A stretch of 64,000 nt of DNA from JAQVCM01 sp040403095 (lineage in GTDB: Bacteria; Bacteroidota; Bacteroidia; Flavobacteriales_D; Crocinitomicaceae), in the NCBI GenBank assembly GCA_040403095.1, contig JBBALI010000002.1, forward strand, positions 118,096 through 182,095. Direction: 5' to 3'. The translations under genes were made by a program, and so were the position numbers. Under the pieces are notes generated by a model, which had not been told where the DNA came from, made no database searches, and saw only the letters and a program-made list of their open reading frames with translations. How positions within the stretch are numbered: position 1 is the stretch's first letter; the number at the start of each line of letters is the position of its first letter. This document shows positions 15,600 to 25,354 of this stretch, piece by piece.

Positions 15600-16868
15600 T
15601 TAACCGTGAATCACCAATTTCACCAACTCGATCCGCCTATCAGAAACGGCCTCAATCGTGAAATGATATTTACCCAAATCCAATGTGTCGCCAGCCTCTG
15701 GAATGGACGCCAAATGGTGAATAATCAGTCCGCCCAACGTTTCATATTCATCCGACTCTTCGAAATCAAATTTGAAGTTTTCAATTAGATAATCTATTTC
15801 AATACGTGCTGAAAAGCGATATTCGTTTTCATTGATTTGCTCTTCTAACCAATCTTCTACATCGTGTTCGTCTTCAATTTCTCCAAAAATTTCTTCAATT
15901 ACATCTTCAATCGTCACAATTCCTGCCGTTCCACCATATTCATCTACAACGACAGCAATATTTGCAGATTGTTTGGTAAACATTTCCAATAATTCTTTCC
16001 CCGGAATCGCCGCAGGAACAAACGCGATTGGGCGCATAATTTGATTGATTGCTGTCGGTTTTTTGAACATTTCGAACGAATGCACATAACCAATGATATT
16101 GTCAATGTTGTCGCGGTAAATGATCACTTTTGAAATCCCTTTCGACACAAAAAGATTGCTCAAATTTTCGATCGAATCATCTACTTCGATGCAAATAATT
16201 TCAGGACGAGGCACCATGCAATCACGCGCTCTGATTTTCGAAAAGTCCAAGGCGTTTTGCAAGATTTGCATTTCATTTCCAAAATCCTCTTCTTCATTGC
16301 TACGTTGCTTCAAATCTTGGATGTAATGTTCTAAATCGACTTTAGAAAATACTTTTTCAGAATTGGTAATTTCAACGCGCATCAGCATGAAAAACAATTT
16401 GCTGATCAACAATACAAAAGTGGTTGGGATAAACAGCAACCAATACATGACCAAGGTTGGAATTGCCAATGTTTTCATAAAGCCATTTGGATTCAATTGA
16501 AAAATGGCTTTCGGAGAAAATTCTACTGTAATTAAAATTATGAGCGCAGAAATGATCGTTTGAACGATTAGCAAACTAATAGATCCAGCAGTAATTCCGA
16601 TATTCCAGCCGACAATGGGCGCGCCTAAAACTTTGGCGATAAAAATGGCGAAAAGTACAAGCGCAATGTTATTCCCAAGAGATAAAGTCGCAATAAAATT
16701 GGCTTCTTTGCTGTAAAAAAAGCCAACAATTCTGCCATTGAGCGAACCTTTATTTTTATCCAATTCGATTTTCAATCTGTTCGAAGAAATGAAAGCGATT
16801 TCAACTCCTGAAAAAAACGCAGAAAGAATCAGGGTGCTAATGATAATTATCAGATCGGGTGAGTCCAT
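15600..16868 (-). CDS. CNNM/CorC (HlyC) family membrane protein
   Basis: A 422-residue protein with the three-part layout of the CNNM/CorC family: DUF21 transmembrane domain (about 1-185, FFSGVEIAFISSNRLKIE, then LSLGNNIALVLFAI), a pair of CBS domains (about 205-330, RDCMVPRPEIICIEVDD and VVVDEYGGTAGIVTIEDVIEEIFGEIEDEHD) and the C-terminal CorC_HlyC domain (about 340-420). Homologues are linked to magnesium or cobalt efflux and resistance; the old name haemolysin is misleading. GldE of gliding bacteria is a relative, but no gliding gene is adjacent. The unknown membrane gene follows by 10 bases. Confidence 0.9.
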   Translation of the reverse strand: MDSPDLIIIISTLILSAFFSGVEIAFISSNRLKIELDKNKGSLNGRIVGFFYSKEANFIATLSLGNNIALVLFAIFIAKVLGAPIVGWNIGITAGSISLLIVQTIISALIILITVEFSPKAIFQLNPNGFMKTLAIPTLVMYWLLFIPTTFVLLISKLFFMLMRVEITNSEKVFSKVDLEHYIQDLKQRSNEEEDFGNEMQILQNALDFSKIRARDCMVPRPEIICIEVDDSIENLSNLFVSKGISKVIIYRDNIDNIIGYVHSFEMFKKPTAINQIMRPIAFVPAAIPGKELLEMFTKQSANIAVVVDEYGGTAGIVTIEDVIEEIFGEIEDEHDVEDWLEEQINENEYRFSARIEIDYLIENFKFDFEESDEYETLGGLIIHHLASIPEAGDTLDLGKYHFTIEAVSDRRIELVKLVIHG

Positions 16869-16965
16869 TTACAAAACTTGCAAGGGGAAAGATAAGAATA
16901 AAATTAAAAAGACGATTGTCAGATTAAAATTTCCGTTTCATTTCTGTGTTTGTTGATTACCAAAA

Positions 16966-17535
16966 TTAAGAAATTTGGATTTCAAATCGATACAAAAGTC
17001 CTGCTAAGTCTTGCGCGCGAAATTTTGCTTTTTTGATGAAATTTTGTGTTGGATCAATTAAAAAATTACTGCAAGAACGCATGTCAACACCAGTCAAATT
17101 CGTTTTGTCAAACAACGCACTCGTAAAATCACACTGGTTCAATTTCGCTTTTGTAAAATCTGTTTGTGTGAGATTTGCTTCGTGTAATGTGCATCCATCA
17201 AAAGTACTTTTATTCAATTTTTTGCGGTCGAGAGCACTGTAATTCAAGTTGCAATTGATGAAATGCGTTTCAAAAGCGAAATCTTTGGTTTGCGTAAATT
17301 GCGCGCCAACCATTTTACAACCATAAAATTCAACATTATCTAACTTACAATTGTTGAATTTCACATTGCTTAAATTACAATCTTCAAACACGCAATCTGT
17401 GAAATCAACATTTCCAAAATCTGGAAAAAGACATTGAACAAAAGCCATGTTTTCGCAGCGACTGAAGTCCATTCTTTGTTTCGTGAAATCAACGTTTTCA
17501 ATCGTTTCAACGATAGTTAATCTTGTTTTCATCAT
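16966..17535 (-). CDS. Pentapeptide-repeat protein
   Basis: A 189-residue protein built almost wholly of A(D/N)LXX-type pentapeptide repeats from about residue 12 to 175 (for example VDFTDCVFEDCNLSNVKFNNC and ADLT/FTKAKLNQCDFTSALFDKTNLTG). This folds into a right-handed quadrilateral beta-helix. There is no signal peptide, so it is likely cytoplasmic. Some relatives (Qnr, MfpA) bind DNA gyrase, but nothing here proves that. ATG 17535 or 17532 is the start; it lies four bases after the stop of the TonB-receptor gene, suggesting coupled expression. Confidence 0.85.
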   Translation of the reverse strand: MMKTRLTIVETIENVDFTKQRMDFSRCENMAFVQCLFPDFGNVDFTDCVFEDCNLSNVKFNNCKLDNVEFYGCKMVGAQFTQTKDFAFETHFINCNLNYSALDRKKLNKSTFDGCTLHEANLTQTDFTKAKLNQCDFTSALFDKTNLTGVDMRSCSNFLIDPTQNFIKKAKFRAQDLAGLLYRFEIQIS

Positions 17536-17539
17536 TTTC

Positions 17540-20113
17540 TTACTGCGTAATATCTTCTCCTGTTCCTTGACTTTTGCGTTTGAAAAGTACAGCGTCAATT
17601 TTTCCAAAAGTATAAGTGAAATTCAATCGTACCATTTGCGGATTACTAATTCTGCTGTAATCCTGTTCAAAATAAGCACTGAAAGAATGGCTTACACTGT
17701 AACGTGTTCTAAAGATGTCATTCACATTGATTGAAACAGACATTTTATTTTTCATGAAAGTCTTTTTCACCGCGATATCGACCGCATAAAATGCTTTGAT
17801 GTATCCTTGAGATGCACTTTGCGCTTGCATATTTCCACCACCTCCACCAGGTCCGCCACCATATCCTTGTCCGCCAGAACTTCCACTCGTTGGAATGTTT
17901 GTTTTGGATTGATACAATGCGCTTAATTGAATAGAAAAATTTGCGGGCAATCTGAAATTAGAATTCAATTTGGCAAACCAACTCCACAAAGCTGCCTGTG
18001 AAACAGCATCGGTTTGAGAAACATTGATTTTGGAATTGTAAACATTCAAATTAGAAGAAATATCCCACCATTTTGTCAAGTAATTTTGGGCAGTCAATTC
18101 TAATCCTGTCGCATAACTTGAATTGGCATTGATGTAGGTGTTAATTAACGCACCGTTAGAAGCTTGTTCGATGTATCGGGTGATTAAATTGTCAGTGTAT
18201 TTGTAATAAACCGAAGCCAAAATGGTATTTCTGTTTTTGAATCTTTTCATGTAAGATAATTCAAAAGCCTTCGTAAATTCTGGTCTCAACGCTGGATTTC
18301 CACGACTGATGTTGAATTGATCTACAGAATCCACAAAAGGAATCAATTGACGGAAATTTGGTCGTTCAATTCTTCGTGTCACGCTCAGTTGTAAATCTTG
18401 GTCTTTTGGCAATGTCTTGGTCAAAAAGAGTGAAGGAAATAAACTTATGGGATAAGTGTTTCCAAATTTTTCGCCAGTATTGGTTAATACGCCACTGTAA
18501 TTTGAACTTTCTGCGCGCAATCCAACTTTGTAGCCGAAAGTTTTGTATTGTTTTGAGACGGTTGCATACGCTGCATACACATTGTCGTCGTTGTTGTAAT
18601 TTGATGCTGGTGAATACACCAAATCATACATGTTAGTAGATTGATTTAAAATGTAATTTTCGTTCACATTGGTTCTTTTTCTCATCGCAGCACGCAATCC
18701 TGTTTCTAATTTGAAAAATTTCATTGGTCGAACATAATCCGTTTGAAGTACGAAATTGTCTTCATTGCCAATGCCTTTGATTTTTTGTGAAGTAAATCTT
18801 TCGATGTTTGAATTTTCATCCGACGCGTAAAAATCAGAACGATAAATGGCATCTGAATGATTTCTTCCGCGATTAAAATTGGCATCAAAAGTCCATTCTT
18901 CGCCCGATTTTTGAAACAAATGTTTCATTCCGAAAACCAAACCGTAATTGTTGATTCCTCGCTGATTGTCAGTATTTCTTCTGCTGAATGAATTTCCAGA
19001 AATGGGCGATATAACAGTATCTGTATAAATATCCATGTCAGAAATTGAATTTCTTGTGCCGCGCCAATTATTTGCTGAAAGTGAAATAGTCGTTCGATTG
19101 GTAATCATGTAATCTATTCCAACTTTTCCAAAGTAACCACCGCCACCACTTTTGTCCTCATTGTCTTGATTCAAAATAGTTTGAGAAGCTCCGTTCAAGT
19201 AATTTGTTCTGTCAACAGTACCGAAAGAAACACCATTATTTAAACGCGACATCAAACTTCCTGTGAAATTGATTTTATTTTGTCGTAAGTTGAAATCAGC
19301 ACCGATATTTCCTCCACCGTATTGATTGATTCCCAATCTCACTCCGCCATTGTAACCCGTTTTTTTGTTTTTCTTGAGCACAATATTCAAAATCCCGCCA
19401 CCGCCGCCAGAAGCATCATATTTGGCTGATGGATTGGTGATTATTTCAATGGATTCAATGGATTCTGCAGGAATTTGGTCTAAAGTCAATGTCGTTGGTC
19501 GGCCATCTAAAAATATTTGCGGTGAACTGTTTCGCAATGAAACGTTTCCATCCATATCGACATTCACACCTGGCACATTTTTCATCACATCTGTCGCTGT
19601 TCCACCTTCACTCATGGTGTTTTGACCAACATTGAAAACTTTTTTATCGACGTCCAATTTTAGTGTTGATTGAATGGCTGTTACTTCTACTTCTTCTAAT
19701 TCATCTACTTTGATTTCCTTAAAAACAATGTTTCCCAAATCGCGTTCAATCAGTCCTGTTGTTGCATCCGCTGGATCAAAAAAGAAAGGTTTTTCAATCG
19801 TTTCAAATCCGTAAAAAGCCACTTTGATTTTCAATCCTGGTAATATTTTGACATCTTCAATACTAAATTCACCATTGTTTTCGGTGGTAGTTGATTTTAA
19901 AACAAAGTCCTTCTTCACTTTGGTAATGGAATCCATTCTATTTTGAAGCAACAAAATATTCACCATCGGAATTGCTTGACCTTTTTCGTCCACAATTTTT
20001 CCAAAAACATGGCCCGTTTTGTTGTTTCCACTCATGCCTCTTCCACCTGGATTTTGTCCAAAAAGGGCGAATGAAAGAAACAATGTGCTGAGAAATAATC
20101 CGATTTTTGTCAT
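17540..20113 (-). CDS. TonB-dependent receptor-like outer-membrane beta-barrel protein
   Basis: An 857-residue outer-membrane protein with a signal peptide (to about residue 20), a carboxypeptidase-like regulatory domain (about 32-120, GKIVDEKGQAIPMVNILL), a plug domain (about 135-250, VMKNVPGVNVDMDGNVSLRNSSPQIFLDGRP and ESIEIITNPSAKYDASGGGGGILNIVLK) and a large beta-barrel ending in F-rich strands. A Gly-rich stretch (GGQGYGGGPGGGGGN) sits near residue 760. This is the outer_membrane_beta-barrel_3 type. The substrate is unknown. The pentapeptide-repeat gene follows by four bases. Confidence 0.9.
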   Translation of the reverse strand: MTKIGLFLSTLFLSFALFGQNPGGRGMSGNNKTGHVFGKIVDEKGQAIPMVNILLLQNRMDSITKVKKDFVLKSTTTENNGEFSIEDVKILPGLKIKVAFYGFETIEKPFFFDPADATTGLIERDLGNIVFKEIKVDELEEVEVTAIQSTLKLDVDKKVFNVGQNTMSEGGTATDVMKNVPGVNVDMDGNVSLRNSSPQIFLDGRPTTLTLDQIPAESIESIEIITNPSAKYDASGGGGGILNIVLKKNKKTGYNGGVRLGINQYGGGNIGADFNLRQNKINFTGSLMSRLNNGVSFGTVDRTNYLNGASQTILNQDNEDKSGGGGYFGKVGIDYMITNRTTISLSANNWRGTRNSISDMDIYTDTVISPISGNSFSRRNTDNQRGINNYGLVFGMKHLFQKSGEEWTFDANFNRGRNHSDAIYRSDFYASDENSNIERFTSQKIKGIGNEDNFVLQTDYVRPMKFFKLETGLRAAMRKRTNVNENYILNQSTNMYDLVYSPASNYNNDDNVYAAYATVSKQYKTFGYKVGLRAESSNYSGVLTNTGEKFGNTYPISLFPSLFLTKTLPKDQDLQLSVTRRIERPNFRQLIPFVDSVDQFNISRGNPALRPEFTKAFELSYMKRFKNRNTILASVYYKYTDNLITRYIEQASNGALINTYINANSSYATGLELTAQNYLTKWWDISSNLNVYNSKINVSQTDAVSQAALWSWFAKLNSNFRLPANFSIQLSALYQSKTNIPTSGSSGGQGYGGGPGGGGGNMQAQSASQGYIKAFYAVDIAVKKTFMKNKMSVSINVNDIFRTRYSVSHSFSAYFEQDYSRISNPQMVRLNFTYTFGKIDAVLFKRKSQGTGEDITQ

Positions 20114-20145
20114 CAAAATAGATTTAAGGAGAGAAAAATATCACA

Positions 20146-20153
20146 CAAATATA
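20146..20153 (-). promoter_or_regulatory. -7 box before the beta-barrel gene
   Basis: Minus-strand TATATTTG matches TAnnTTTG, 32 bases before ATG 20113. No -33 TTG at the usual distance. Confidence 0.4.
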
Positions 20154-20246
20154 AGCTTCTTAGCCAAATGATTTTTTTAAAATTTGTTTAGACTTGTTAA
20201 AAAGTAACTATTTTTTTCACTTTTATCAAGGTGAATTTTTCTAGAA

Positions 20247-20274
20247 TTGAATCAGATTTTTGTCCTTACTTTTG
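20247..20274 (+). promoter_or_regulatory. Promoter overlapping the DUF255 gene start
   Basis: TTG (20247-20249), 17 bases, TACTTTTG (20267-20274). The ATG at 20280 is only five bases further, so transcription should start at or next to the start codon (leaderless mRNA). Confidence 0.6.
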
Positions 20275-20279
20275 CTGTT

Positions 20280-22301
20280 ATGGAGAAACACACCAATGCG
20301 CTCATTGAGGAAACAAGTCCTTATTTGTTGCAACACGCTCACAATCCTGTCAATTGGGTTTCATGGTCTGAAGCAGCTTTCGAACAAGCAAAATCGGAAA
20401 ACAAATTGGTTTTGGTGAGTATTGGTTATTCGGCTTGTCATTGGTGTCATGTGATGGAACACGAATCTTTCGAAAACGAGGAAGTTGCAGCCTTGATGAA
20501 CAAATTTTTTGTCTGCATCAAGGTGGATCGCGAAGAGCGCCCAGATGTTGATCAAGTTTATATGACCGCAGTTCAATTGATGACACAGCGCGGAGGTTGG
20601 CCGTTAAATTGTTTCACTTTACCTGACGGAAGACCGATTTATGGTGGAACTTACTTTCAGCGAGAACAATGGATGCAAGTGCTAAAAAGTTTGGAACATT
20701 CATTCCGAAACAAACCAGAAGAGGTGTTGGAATACGCAGAAAAATTACACGATGGAATTCAACAAAGCGAATGGATTCAAACGCCTGAGCCCATCATCAA
20801 ATTTGAAGTTGAAAAACTGAAAGAATTGGTTTTGCGTTGGTCGCACAATTTCGACAACCGCGAAGGCGGAAGCAGCAGAGCTCCTAAATTTCCATTGCCT
20901 TCCAATTATGAATTTTTATTGCGTTTTGGCGATTGGCAAAAAGATGAATTGTTGTTGAAACATGTGCATTTGACACTTGAAAAAATGGCGCAAGGAGGAA
21001 TTTATGACCAAATTGGTGGCGGATTTGCGCGCTATTCTGTCGATATGCTCTGGAAAGTGCCGCACTTTGAAAAAATGCTGTATGACAATGGTCAATTGGT
21101 TTCTCTGTATGCCAAAGCATATCAACAAACGCCTAAGTCAATTTATAAAAGAATTGTTTACCAAACCGTTGAATGGATAGAACGCGAAATGTTGACTTTT
21201 GAAGGTGCTTTTTTCAGCGCGATTGATGCTGATAGTGAAGGTGTTGAAGGAAAGTTTTACGTTTGGCAAAAGGATGAATTAGAAAAGCTTTTAGGAGCAG
21301 ATTTCAAATGGGTGAAAGATTTCTATTCTGTGAATGGGAAAGGGTATTGGGAGGAAAATAATTACATTTTGTTGAGAGACGCGACTGACGAGCTTTTCGC
21401 CAATCAAATGCGTTGGACCTTGGATGAATTGGAGGCAAATATCCAAAGAATCAACGAAGTTTTGCGCACAGAACGAGCGCATCGCGTCAAACCAGGCGTG
21501 GACGATAAATGTTTAACATCGTGGAACGCCTTGATGTTGAAAGGTTGTGTAGATGCTTATTTTGCTTTTGGTGATGATTATTTCCTGCACTTAGCGCTCA
21601 AAAACGCAAGATGGATCAAACAATATCAATGCGGAGAAAATGGAAAATTGCGCAGAAATTATAAAAACGGAAAATCAAATATTGATGGATTTTTAGAGGA
21701 TTATGCCAATTCTATCGCTGCTTTTATTCGTTTATATGAAGCAACATTTGATGAATCTTGGCTTGAAATTGCCGCTGAATGGATGGTTTTCACCAAAGTC
21801 CATTTTCAAGATGAAAAAAGCAAAATGTTCTATTTCACCAGCAACGAAACCGAATTGATTGCCAGAAAAATGGAATTAAATGACAATGTCATGCCTGCCA
21901 GCAACAGTGTGATGGCTTCAAATCTATTTTTACTCGGAAAATATTTAGAAGAATCAAGTTACATTCAAGATGCAGAACAAATGATTGCCAATGTTTACGA
22001 AGGCATGGAACATTATGGCTCAGGCTATTCAAATTGGTCGAACGTGCTTTTGAATTTTGTACAGCCATTTGGTGAAATTTGTATTACTGGAAAAGACGAT
22101 AAGAAATTATTGCATGAACTTTCCAATAATTATCTGCCAAACGTGCTTTTTTCAGGTGGACAAATAGGAAGTTTACCCATTTTAAAAAACAGACTTTCCG
22201 AGACCGATAATCAAATTTTTATTTGCTATAATCAAACGTGTTTTGCTCCAGTGGAAAATGCAAATGCAGCCGTGGAAATTTTACAAAATTTAAACCAATA
22301 A
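20280..22301 (+). CDS. DUF255 thioredoxin-like protein (YyaL/SSP411 family)
   Basis: A 673-residue protein. The N-terminal thioredoxin-like domain begins NALIEETSPYLLQHAHNPVNW and has the CxxC motif YSACHWCHVMEHESF (Cys53, Cys56), followed by QRGGWPLNCFTLPDGRPIYGGTYF. The remainder is an alpha/alpha-barrel resembling six-hairpin glycosidases (KVPHFEKMLYDNGQL, FFSAIDADSEGVEGKFYVW, LTSWNALMLKG). The family is widespread, including human SPATA20; its biochemical role is not settled. The start is fixed by the family N-terminus and by the promoter, which leaves almost no leader. Confidence 0.92.
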   Translation: MEKHTNALIEETSPYLLQHAHNPVNWVSWSEAAFEQAKSENKLVLVSIGYSACHWCHVMEHESFENEEVAALMNKFFVCIKVDREERPDVDQVYMTAVQLMTQRGGWPLNCFTLPDGRPIYGGTYFQREQWMQVLKSLEHSFRNKPEEVLEYAEKLHDGIQQSEWIQTPEPIIKFEVEKLKELVLRWSHNFDNREGGSSRAPKFPLPSNYEFLLRFGDWQKDELLLKHVHLTLEKMAQGGIYDQIGGGFARYSVDMLWKVPHFEKMLYDNGQLVSLYAKAYQQTPKSIYKRIVYQTVEWIEREMLTFEGAFFSAIDADSEGVEGKFYVWQKDELEKLLGADFKWVKDFYSVNGKGYWEENNYILLRDATDELFANQMRWTLDELEANIQRINEVLRTERAHRVKPGVDDKCLTSWNALMLKGCVDAYFAFGDDYFLHLALKNARWIKQYQCGENGKLRRNYKNGKSNIDGFLEDYANSIAAFIRLYEATFDESWLEIAAEWMVFTKVHFQDEKSKMFYFTSNETELIARKMELNDNVMPASNSVMASNLFLLGKYLEESSYIQDAEQMIANVYEGMEHYGSGYSNWSNVLLNFVQPFGEICITGKDDKKLLHELSNNYLPNVLFSGGQIGSLPILKNRLSETDNQIFICYNQTCFAPVENANAAVEILQNLNQ

Positions 22302-22404
22302 CGCATTAAACCATTTGATAATAAATCATTCAAAAGAAATTATTCGAAAATTAAAATCATTTAATTACCTTCGAATCGAAAACGAAATAAAGGCCAACTA
22401 TTTA

Positions 22405-24645
22405 ATGAAAAAAAGTATTATTCTTCTACTTATACTGTTCATTGGGATTTCAGTAAATTCTCAAATTTTAGTCAAAGGAATTGTCAAAGACAACAAGGGA
22501 AAACCGATTAAATTGGCTTTAATTACATTGATTGATACCTATGATGGCGCAACTTCAGATTCTCTAGGTAAATTCTCTTTCAAATCTTATGACAAAGGCG
22601 AATATGCCATTTCTGCTTCATTGATTGGTTATCGAACGCAAACAATCAAAATTCTGCTGGAAAAAGATACGGTAGTTGCCAATTTTACCCTGAAAGATGA
22701 CATCACAGAATTGGATGCGGTAACAATCACTGCTGGTTCATTTGAAGCAAATGATAAAAAACGAGCAACGGTTTTGAATCCATTGGATATTGTCACCACC
22801 GCAGGAGCTGGCGCAGATATTTCTTCAGCATTGCAAACACTTCCTGGCGCGCAGCGTGTTGGCGAACAAGAAGGATTATTCATTCGTGGAGGTTCTGCCG
22901 AAGAAAGTAAAATAATCATTGATGGCGCAGTAGTAAATAATTTCTTTTTCAGTTCAGTTCCTGGAATTCAGCAACGAGGAAGATTTTCACCATTTTTGTT
23001 CAGCAGCACAGCCTTCAGTACTGGCGGATATAGCGCGTTGTATGGCCAAGCGCTAAGTGCCGTTTTGAATTTGGAAAGTATCGATATTCCGGATGCTTCG
23101 GAAGTTCAATTTGGAATTTCACCCATCTTCACCACGGCAGGTTTTCAGCGAGTATCTAAATCTAAAAAAGCCAGTTTTGGAATGAGTTATTCTTATACCA
23201 ATTTGGCTTTGTACATGAAACTGATTCCGCAAGGACCAGATTTTTTCAGACCGCCAACTTCCCACAATTTGGACGCCAATTTCAGAATGAAAACTTTCAA
23301 AAATGGAATGGTAAAAGTTTATGGTTATTTGAATACTTCTGCACTTGGTTTAAAAAATAATTCTTTTGATAGTGTTGGACTTTACAATCAATTCAAGCTC
23401 AATAACGTCAATTGCTTTTTCAATGTAAGTTGGAGACAACCGTTGGGAAAAGGTTGGAAATTGTTTGCAGTTACAAGCTACAGCAACAATGTGGATAACA
23501 TCAGCGGAGAAGTGCAAGACAAAGACAACAATCGAATCCCAGTTTCTGGAATCGCTGCTTTAGATAATGCTAGCTTTAACATTGATGCATATAAAACCAT
23601 GCTGCAATTCAGAACCGTAGTTGAGAAAAAAATCAAAGGTTTAAACGCCATTCGTTTTGGAGGTGAAACTTGGCGAAACGAAGACCGAAGTAATTTCAAA
23701 TTTTATTATGCTGATTTCAAAACTTTTGTCCCAGAAACCTATTCCGCTGGATTTGTGGAATCTGACATTTTCATCAGTAAAAAACTGGCTTTCAGACCTG
23801 GACTTCGCTACGAATATTCAGCCTTGACACAAAAAGCGAACATCGCACCAAGAGGAAGTATTTCTTACTTGCTTGCAAAGCCAACACAAATTAGTTTCGA
23901 TTACGGTATTTTTTACCAAACGCCAGATCGAAAATACTTGACGCAACAAAGTAATTTTGATTTCACAAGAGCAGATCATTACATTTTGACTTTCCAACAT
24001 TTTACCAGAGATTATACCTTCAGAGCCCAAGTTTTTGACAAAGAATACAGAAGTTTGTTGAAAACCGATTCAACCAATCAATTTGCTGTTAGCACAGATG
24101 GTTATGGCTATGCACGCGGAATTGAAATCTTTTGGAGAGATAAAAAAACCATCAAAGGATTGGATTATTGGATCAGTTATTCATACTTGGATACTAAAAG
24201 AGATTATTTGAATTTCCCGATTTATGCACAACCTAATTTTGCTGCCAATCATACTGGAAGTGTTGTAATTAAGAAATTCTGGTCGAAGAAAATGTTTGGA
24301 ATCAATTGGAGTTACAATTGGGCAACTGGAAGACCGTATTACAACCCAAATAAATCTTCGGAACAATATTTGAGTGACAGAACGAAATTTTATAGCACAA
24401 ACAATTTCAGTTTCAACTGGATTACAAAAGTGATGAAAAGCAATGCGGTTTTTGTGGTGGGCGTAAACAACGTTTTCAATCAAAAGCAAGTCTTTGGATA
24501 TACTTACAGTTCAAGAATCAAAGACGACGCAGGATTATTTTTAAAACAAGCCGTTGGACCACCAGCATCCATGGGCTTTTTTATAGGTTTGTTCATGAGC
24601 TGGGGTGTAGATAGAACGCAACAATCTATCAATAATAATTTGTAA
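22405..24645 (+). CDS. TonB-dependent receptor
   Basis: A 746-residue outer-membrane receptor: signal peptide (to about residue 20), carboxypeptidase-like domain (about 22-105, VKGIVKDNKGKPIKLALITLID), plug domain (about 120-230, SALQTLPGAQRVGEQEGLFIRGGSAEESKIIIDGAVV) and a 22-strand-type barrel. Plug loop residues SVPGIQQRGRFSPFLFSS and TGGYSALYGQALSAVLNLES fit the family. The upstream open frame lacks conservation; ATG 22405 starts the signal peptide. A small exported TPR-like gene follows after 10 bases and is probably a partner. No SusD-type gene is present, so it is not a standard glycan uptake pair. Confidence 0.9.
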   Translation: MKKSIILLLILFIGISVNSQILVKGIVKDNKGKPIKLALITLIDTYDGATSDSLGKFSFKSYDKGEYAISASLIGYRTQTIKILLEKDTVVANFTLKDDITELDAVTITAGSFEANDKKRATVLNPLDIVTTAGAGADISSALQTLPGAQRVGEQEGLFIRGGSAEESKIIIDGAVVNNFFFSSVPGIQQRGRFSPFLFSSTAFSTGGYSALYGQALSAVLNLESIDIPDASEVQFGISPIFTTAGFQRVSKSKKASFGMSYSYTNLALYMKLIPQGPDFFRPPTSHNLDANFRMKTFKNGMVKVYGYLNTSALGLKNNSFDSVGLYNQFKLNNVNCFFNVSWRQPLGKGWKLFAVTSYSNNVDNISGEVQDKDNNRIPVSGIAALDNASFNIDAYKTMLQFRTVVEKKIKGLNAIRFGGETWRNEDRSNFKFYYADFKTFVPETYSAGFVESDIFISKKLAFRPGLRYEYSALTQKANIAPRGSISYLLAKPTQISFDYGIFYQTPDRKYLTQQSNFDFTRADHYILTFQHFTRDYTFRAQVFDKEYRSLLKTDSTNQFAVSTDGYGYARGIEIFWRDKKTIKGLDYWISYSYLDTKRDYLNFPIYAQPNFAANHTGSVVIKKFWSKKMFGINWSYNWATGRPYYNPNKSSEQYLSDRTKFYSTNNFSFNWITKVMKSNAVFVVGVNNVFNQKQVFGYTYSSRIKDDAGLFLKQAVGPPASMGFFIGLFMSWGVDRTQQSINNNL

Positions 24646-24655
24646 ATTAGAAAAG

Positions 24656-25294
24656 ATGAAAAAAGGATTGATTTTAATGTTTGTGTTGATCACAGGAATG
24701 TTGTCTGCACAAGAAATGAGTAAGTATGAAGCTGGAATGACCAAAGCCTTGGCAAAGATGAAAACAGATTCAACAATTGCCGATTATACCGCAACTTCTG
24801 CGCTATTTGAACGCATTGGAGATGCCGAAAAAGACAAATGGCTGCCTTATTATTATGCTGCATACACCAATTACATGACTGGTTGGATGGACGAGAAAGC
24901 AGACAAAGATAAGATTGCTGAAAAAAGCATCCAATTGATTGAAAAAGCAGAAGCTATGGAAGCAAAAAATGCTGAATTATTATGCATGAGAAACATGGTT
25001 GCAGTTCAGCAAATGATGGTTGACCCAAATTCACGCTGGATGAGTTACGGAAGAAAAGCTTCAAAAGCGTTGGAACAAGCAAAAGATGTGGATCCAACAA
25101 ATCCAAGAATTTATTATTTGGAGGCACAATCAACTTTCAATACGCCAGAAGCATTTGGAGGTGGAAAAAAAGCAGCCAAACCAAAATTTGAAAAAGCTGT
25201 TGAGTTGTTTGCAACTTTCAAGCTTCCTTCTCCTTTGCATCCTGATTGGGGGAAAGAAGAAGCAACCAAAATGTTGGAAGAGTGCAATAAATAA
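24656..25294 (+). CDS. Exported TPR-like helical protein
   Basis: A 212-residue protein with a signal peptide (MKKGLILMFVLITGMLSAQ) and a helical mature part with TPR-like spacing (about 35-205): ADYTATSALFERIGDAEKDKWLPYYYAAY, then SIQLIEKAEAMEAKNAELL, then SKALEQAKDVDPTNPRIYYLEAQS. It starts 10 bases after the TonB-receptor stop and is followed by a strong terminator, so the two genes form a unit. A periplasmic helper role for the receptor is inferred from position only. Confidence 0.8.
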   Translation: MKKGLILMFVLITGMLSAQEMSKYEAGMTKALAKMKTDSTIADYTATSALFERIGDAEKDKWLPYYYAAYTNYMTGWMDEKADKDKIAEKSIQLIEKAEAMEAKNAELLCMRNMVAVQQMMVDPNSRWMSYGRKASKALEQAKDVDPTNPRIYYLEAQSTFNTPEAFGGGKKAAKPKFEKAVELFATFKLPSPLHPDWGKEEATKMLEECNK

Positions 25295-25313
25295 AACTCA
25301 AAATTTTGAATTG

Positions 25314-25341
25314 AAAGGAATCTGAAAAGGTTCCTTTTTTT
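25314..25341 (+). terminator. Terminator after receptor/TPR operon
   Basis: AAAGGAA (25314-25320) pairs with TTCCTTT (25331-25337) and is followed by T residues. Confidence 0.75.
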
Positions 25342-25354
25342 ATGTTTATGTTTT

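Noticed and set aside
22405..25294. SusC/SusD-type polysaccharide uptake locus
   Set aside because: The receptor's partner has no SusD features (no lipobox, wrong length) and there are no glycoside hydrolases next to it.
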